Below are positions 6,362 through 6,712 of a stretch of DNA of 6,712 nucleotides, one piece after another. A program made the translations under genes and the position numbers. Numbering within the stretch: the stretch's first letter is position 1; each line of letters opens with the position of its first letter. Under the pieces are notes generated by a model. It made no database searches, was not told where the DNA came from, and was given only the letters and a program-made list of their open reading frames with translations. Origin of the DNA: Clostridiales bacterium (lineage in GTDB: Bacteria; Bacillota; Clostridia; Peptostreptococcales; T1SED10-28); assembly GCA_007134725.1 (NCBI GenBank), contig SLKF01000226.1, positions 1 through 6,712 of the forward strand. The letters are read 5' to 3'.

Positions 6362-6437
6362 TGGGGTATAGCCAAGTTGGTAAGGCAGCGGATTTTGATT
6401 CCGTCATTCGTAGGTTCAAGTCCTGCTACCCCAGCCA
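6362..6437 (+). tRNA. tRNA-Gln(TTG)
   Basis: The acceptor TGGGGTA pairs with TACCCCA, the discriminator is G, and CCA is encoded. The anticodon loop TTTTGAT gives TTG. The first pair is U1-A72, the feature described as recognised by bacterial GatCAB in tRNA-Gln. This agrees with the amidotransferase genes at the start of the window. Confidence 0.97.
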
Positions 6438-6444
6438 ATGATAT

Positions 6445-6519
6445 GCGGAAGTGGCTCAGCGGTAGAGCATCGCCTTGCCAAGGCGAGGGTCGCGGGTTCA
6501 ATTCCCGTCTTCCGCTCCA
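6445..6519 (+). tRNA. tRNA-Gly(GCC)
   Basis: The acceptor GCGGAAG pairs with CTTCCGC, the discriminator is T, and CCA is encoded. The anticodon loop TTGCCAA gives GCC (GGC/GGT codons). With tRNA-Gly(TCC) it covers all glycine codons. Confidence 0.97.
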
Positions 6520-6527
6520 AAAAACGC

Positions 6528-6604
6528 GTGCTCATAGCTCAGTTGGATAGAGCATCGGCCTTCTAAGCCGAGGGTCCGGGGTTCGAATCCCTGTGGGCAC
6601 GCCA
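6528..6604 (+). tRNA. tRNA-Arg(TCT)
   Basis: The acceptor GTGCTCA pairs with TGGGCAC (one T-G wobble), the discriminator is G, and CCA is encoded. The anticodon loop CTTCTAA gives TCT (AGA/AGG codons). The D-loop has the A after GG that is typical of arginine tRNAs. Confidence 0.96.
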
Positions 6605-6634
6605 TTTAAATTTCAACATCGCATAGATACCTAT

Positions 6635-6711
6635 GCGCCCTTAGCTCAGCTGGATAGAGTGACTGGCTTCGAACCAGTAAGTCGGGGGTTCGAATCCCTC
6701 AGGGCGTGCCA
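6635..6711 (+). tRNA. tRNA-Arg(TCG)
   Basis: The acceptor GCGCCCT pairs with AGGGCGT, leaving a G1-U72 wobble at the end; the discriminator is G and CCA is encoded. The anticodon loop CTTCGAA gives TCG (CGA/CGG codons). The D-loop again has A after GG. It ends one base before the window edge, so the array may continue. Confidence 0.95.
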
Positions 6712-6712
6712 A

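Noticed and set aside
6290..6550. Plus-strand open frame of 86 codons containing WLSGRASPCQGEGRGFNSR
   Set aside because: It runs through the His, Gln, Gly(GCC) and Arg(TCT) tRNAs and is explained by them; a common spurious annotation.

Overview
The window looks like chromosomal DNA from a low-to-moderate-GC Firmicute of the class Clostridia. The evidence is purine-rich coding strands, strong AGGAGG-type ribosome binding sites, frequent GTG starts, a GatCAB amidotransferase, a YebE-type UPF0316 protein, and an rph-rdgB-yfcE order like rph-ysnA-ysnB of Bacillus subtilis. The genus cannot be fixed from sequence alone. Every gene lies on the + strand. There is no sign of a mobile element, CRISPR array, prophage or integrase.

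Layout: (1) 1-851 is the 3' part of gatA, open at the left edge, followed five bases later by gatB (857-2302). Together they encode most of the tRNA-dependent Glu/Asp amidotransferase. (2) A leader with a promoter-like sequence and a small stem-loop precedes a 327-residue AIR synthase/HypE-like protein (2416-3399). (3) A 90-bp gap carries three perfect tandem copies of a 17-bp unit. It leads into a UPF0316 membrane protein with a DUF2179 tail (3490-4014). (4) A 140-bp gap with an extended -10 candidate precedes a tight three-gene unit: RNase PH (rph), XTP/dITP pyrophosphatase (rdgB-like) and a YfcE-type phosphodiesterase. (5) A TTGACA promoter with an extended -10 box drives at least six tRNA genes: Gly(TCC), His(GTG), Gln(TTG), Gly(GCC), Arg(TCT) and Arg(TCG). 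All six encode CCA, and the array may continue past the right edge.

Much of the region serves tRNA and nucleotide quality control. GatAB amidates mischarged tRNA, RNase PH trims tRNA 3' ends, and the XTP pyrophosphatase clears non-canonical purine nucleotides. The tRNA-Gln downstream has the U1-A72 pair that GatCAB is known to recognise. The AIR synthase-like and UPF0316 proteins have no firm function.

I see no clearly new system. The items most worth a second look are the unusual motif changes in both GatA and GatB (possibly a paralogous copy), the 17-bp triple repeat, the orphan AIR synthase-like protein, and a shared extended -10 sequence in three candidate promoters.
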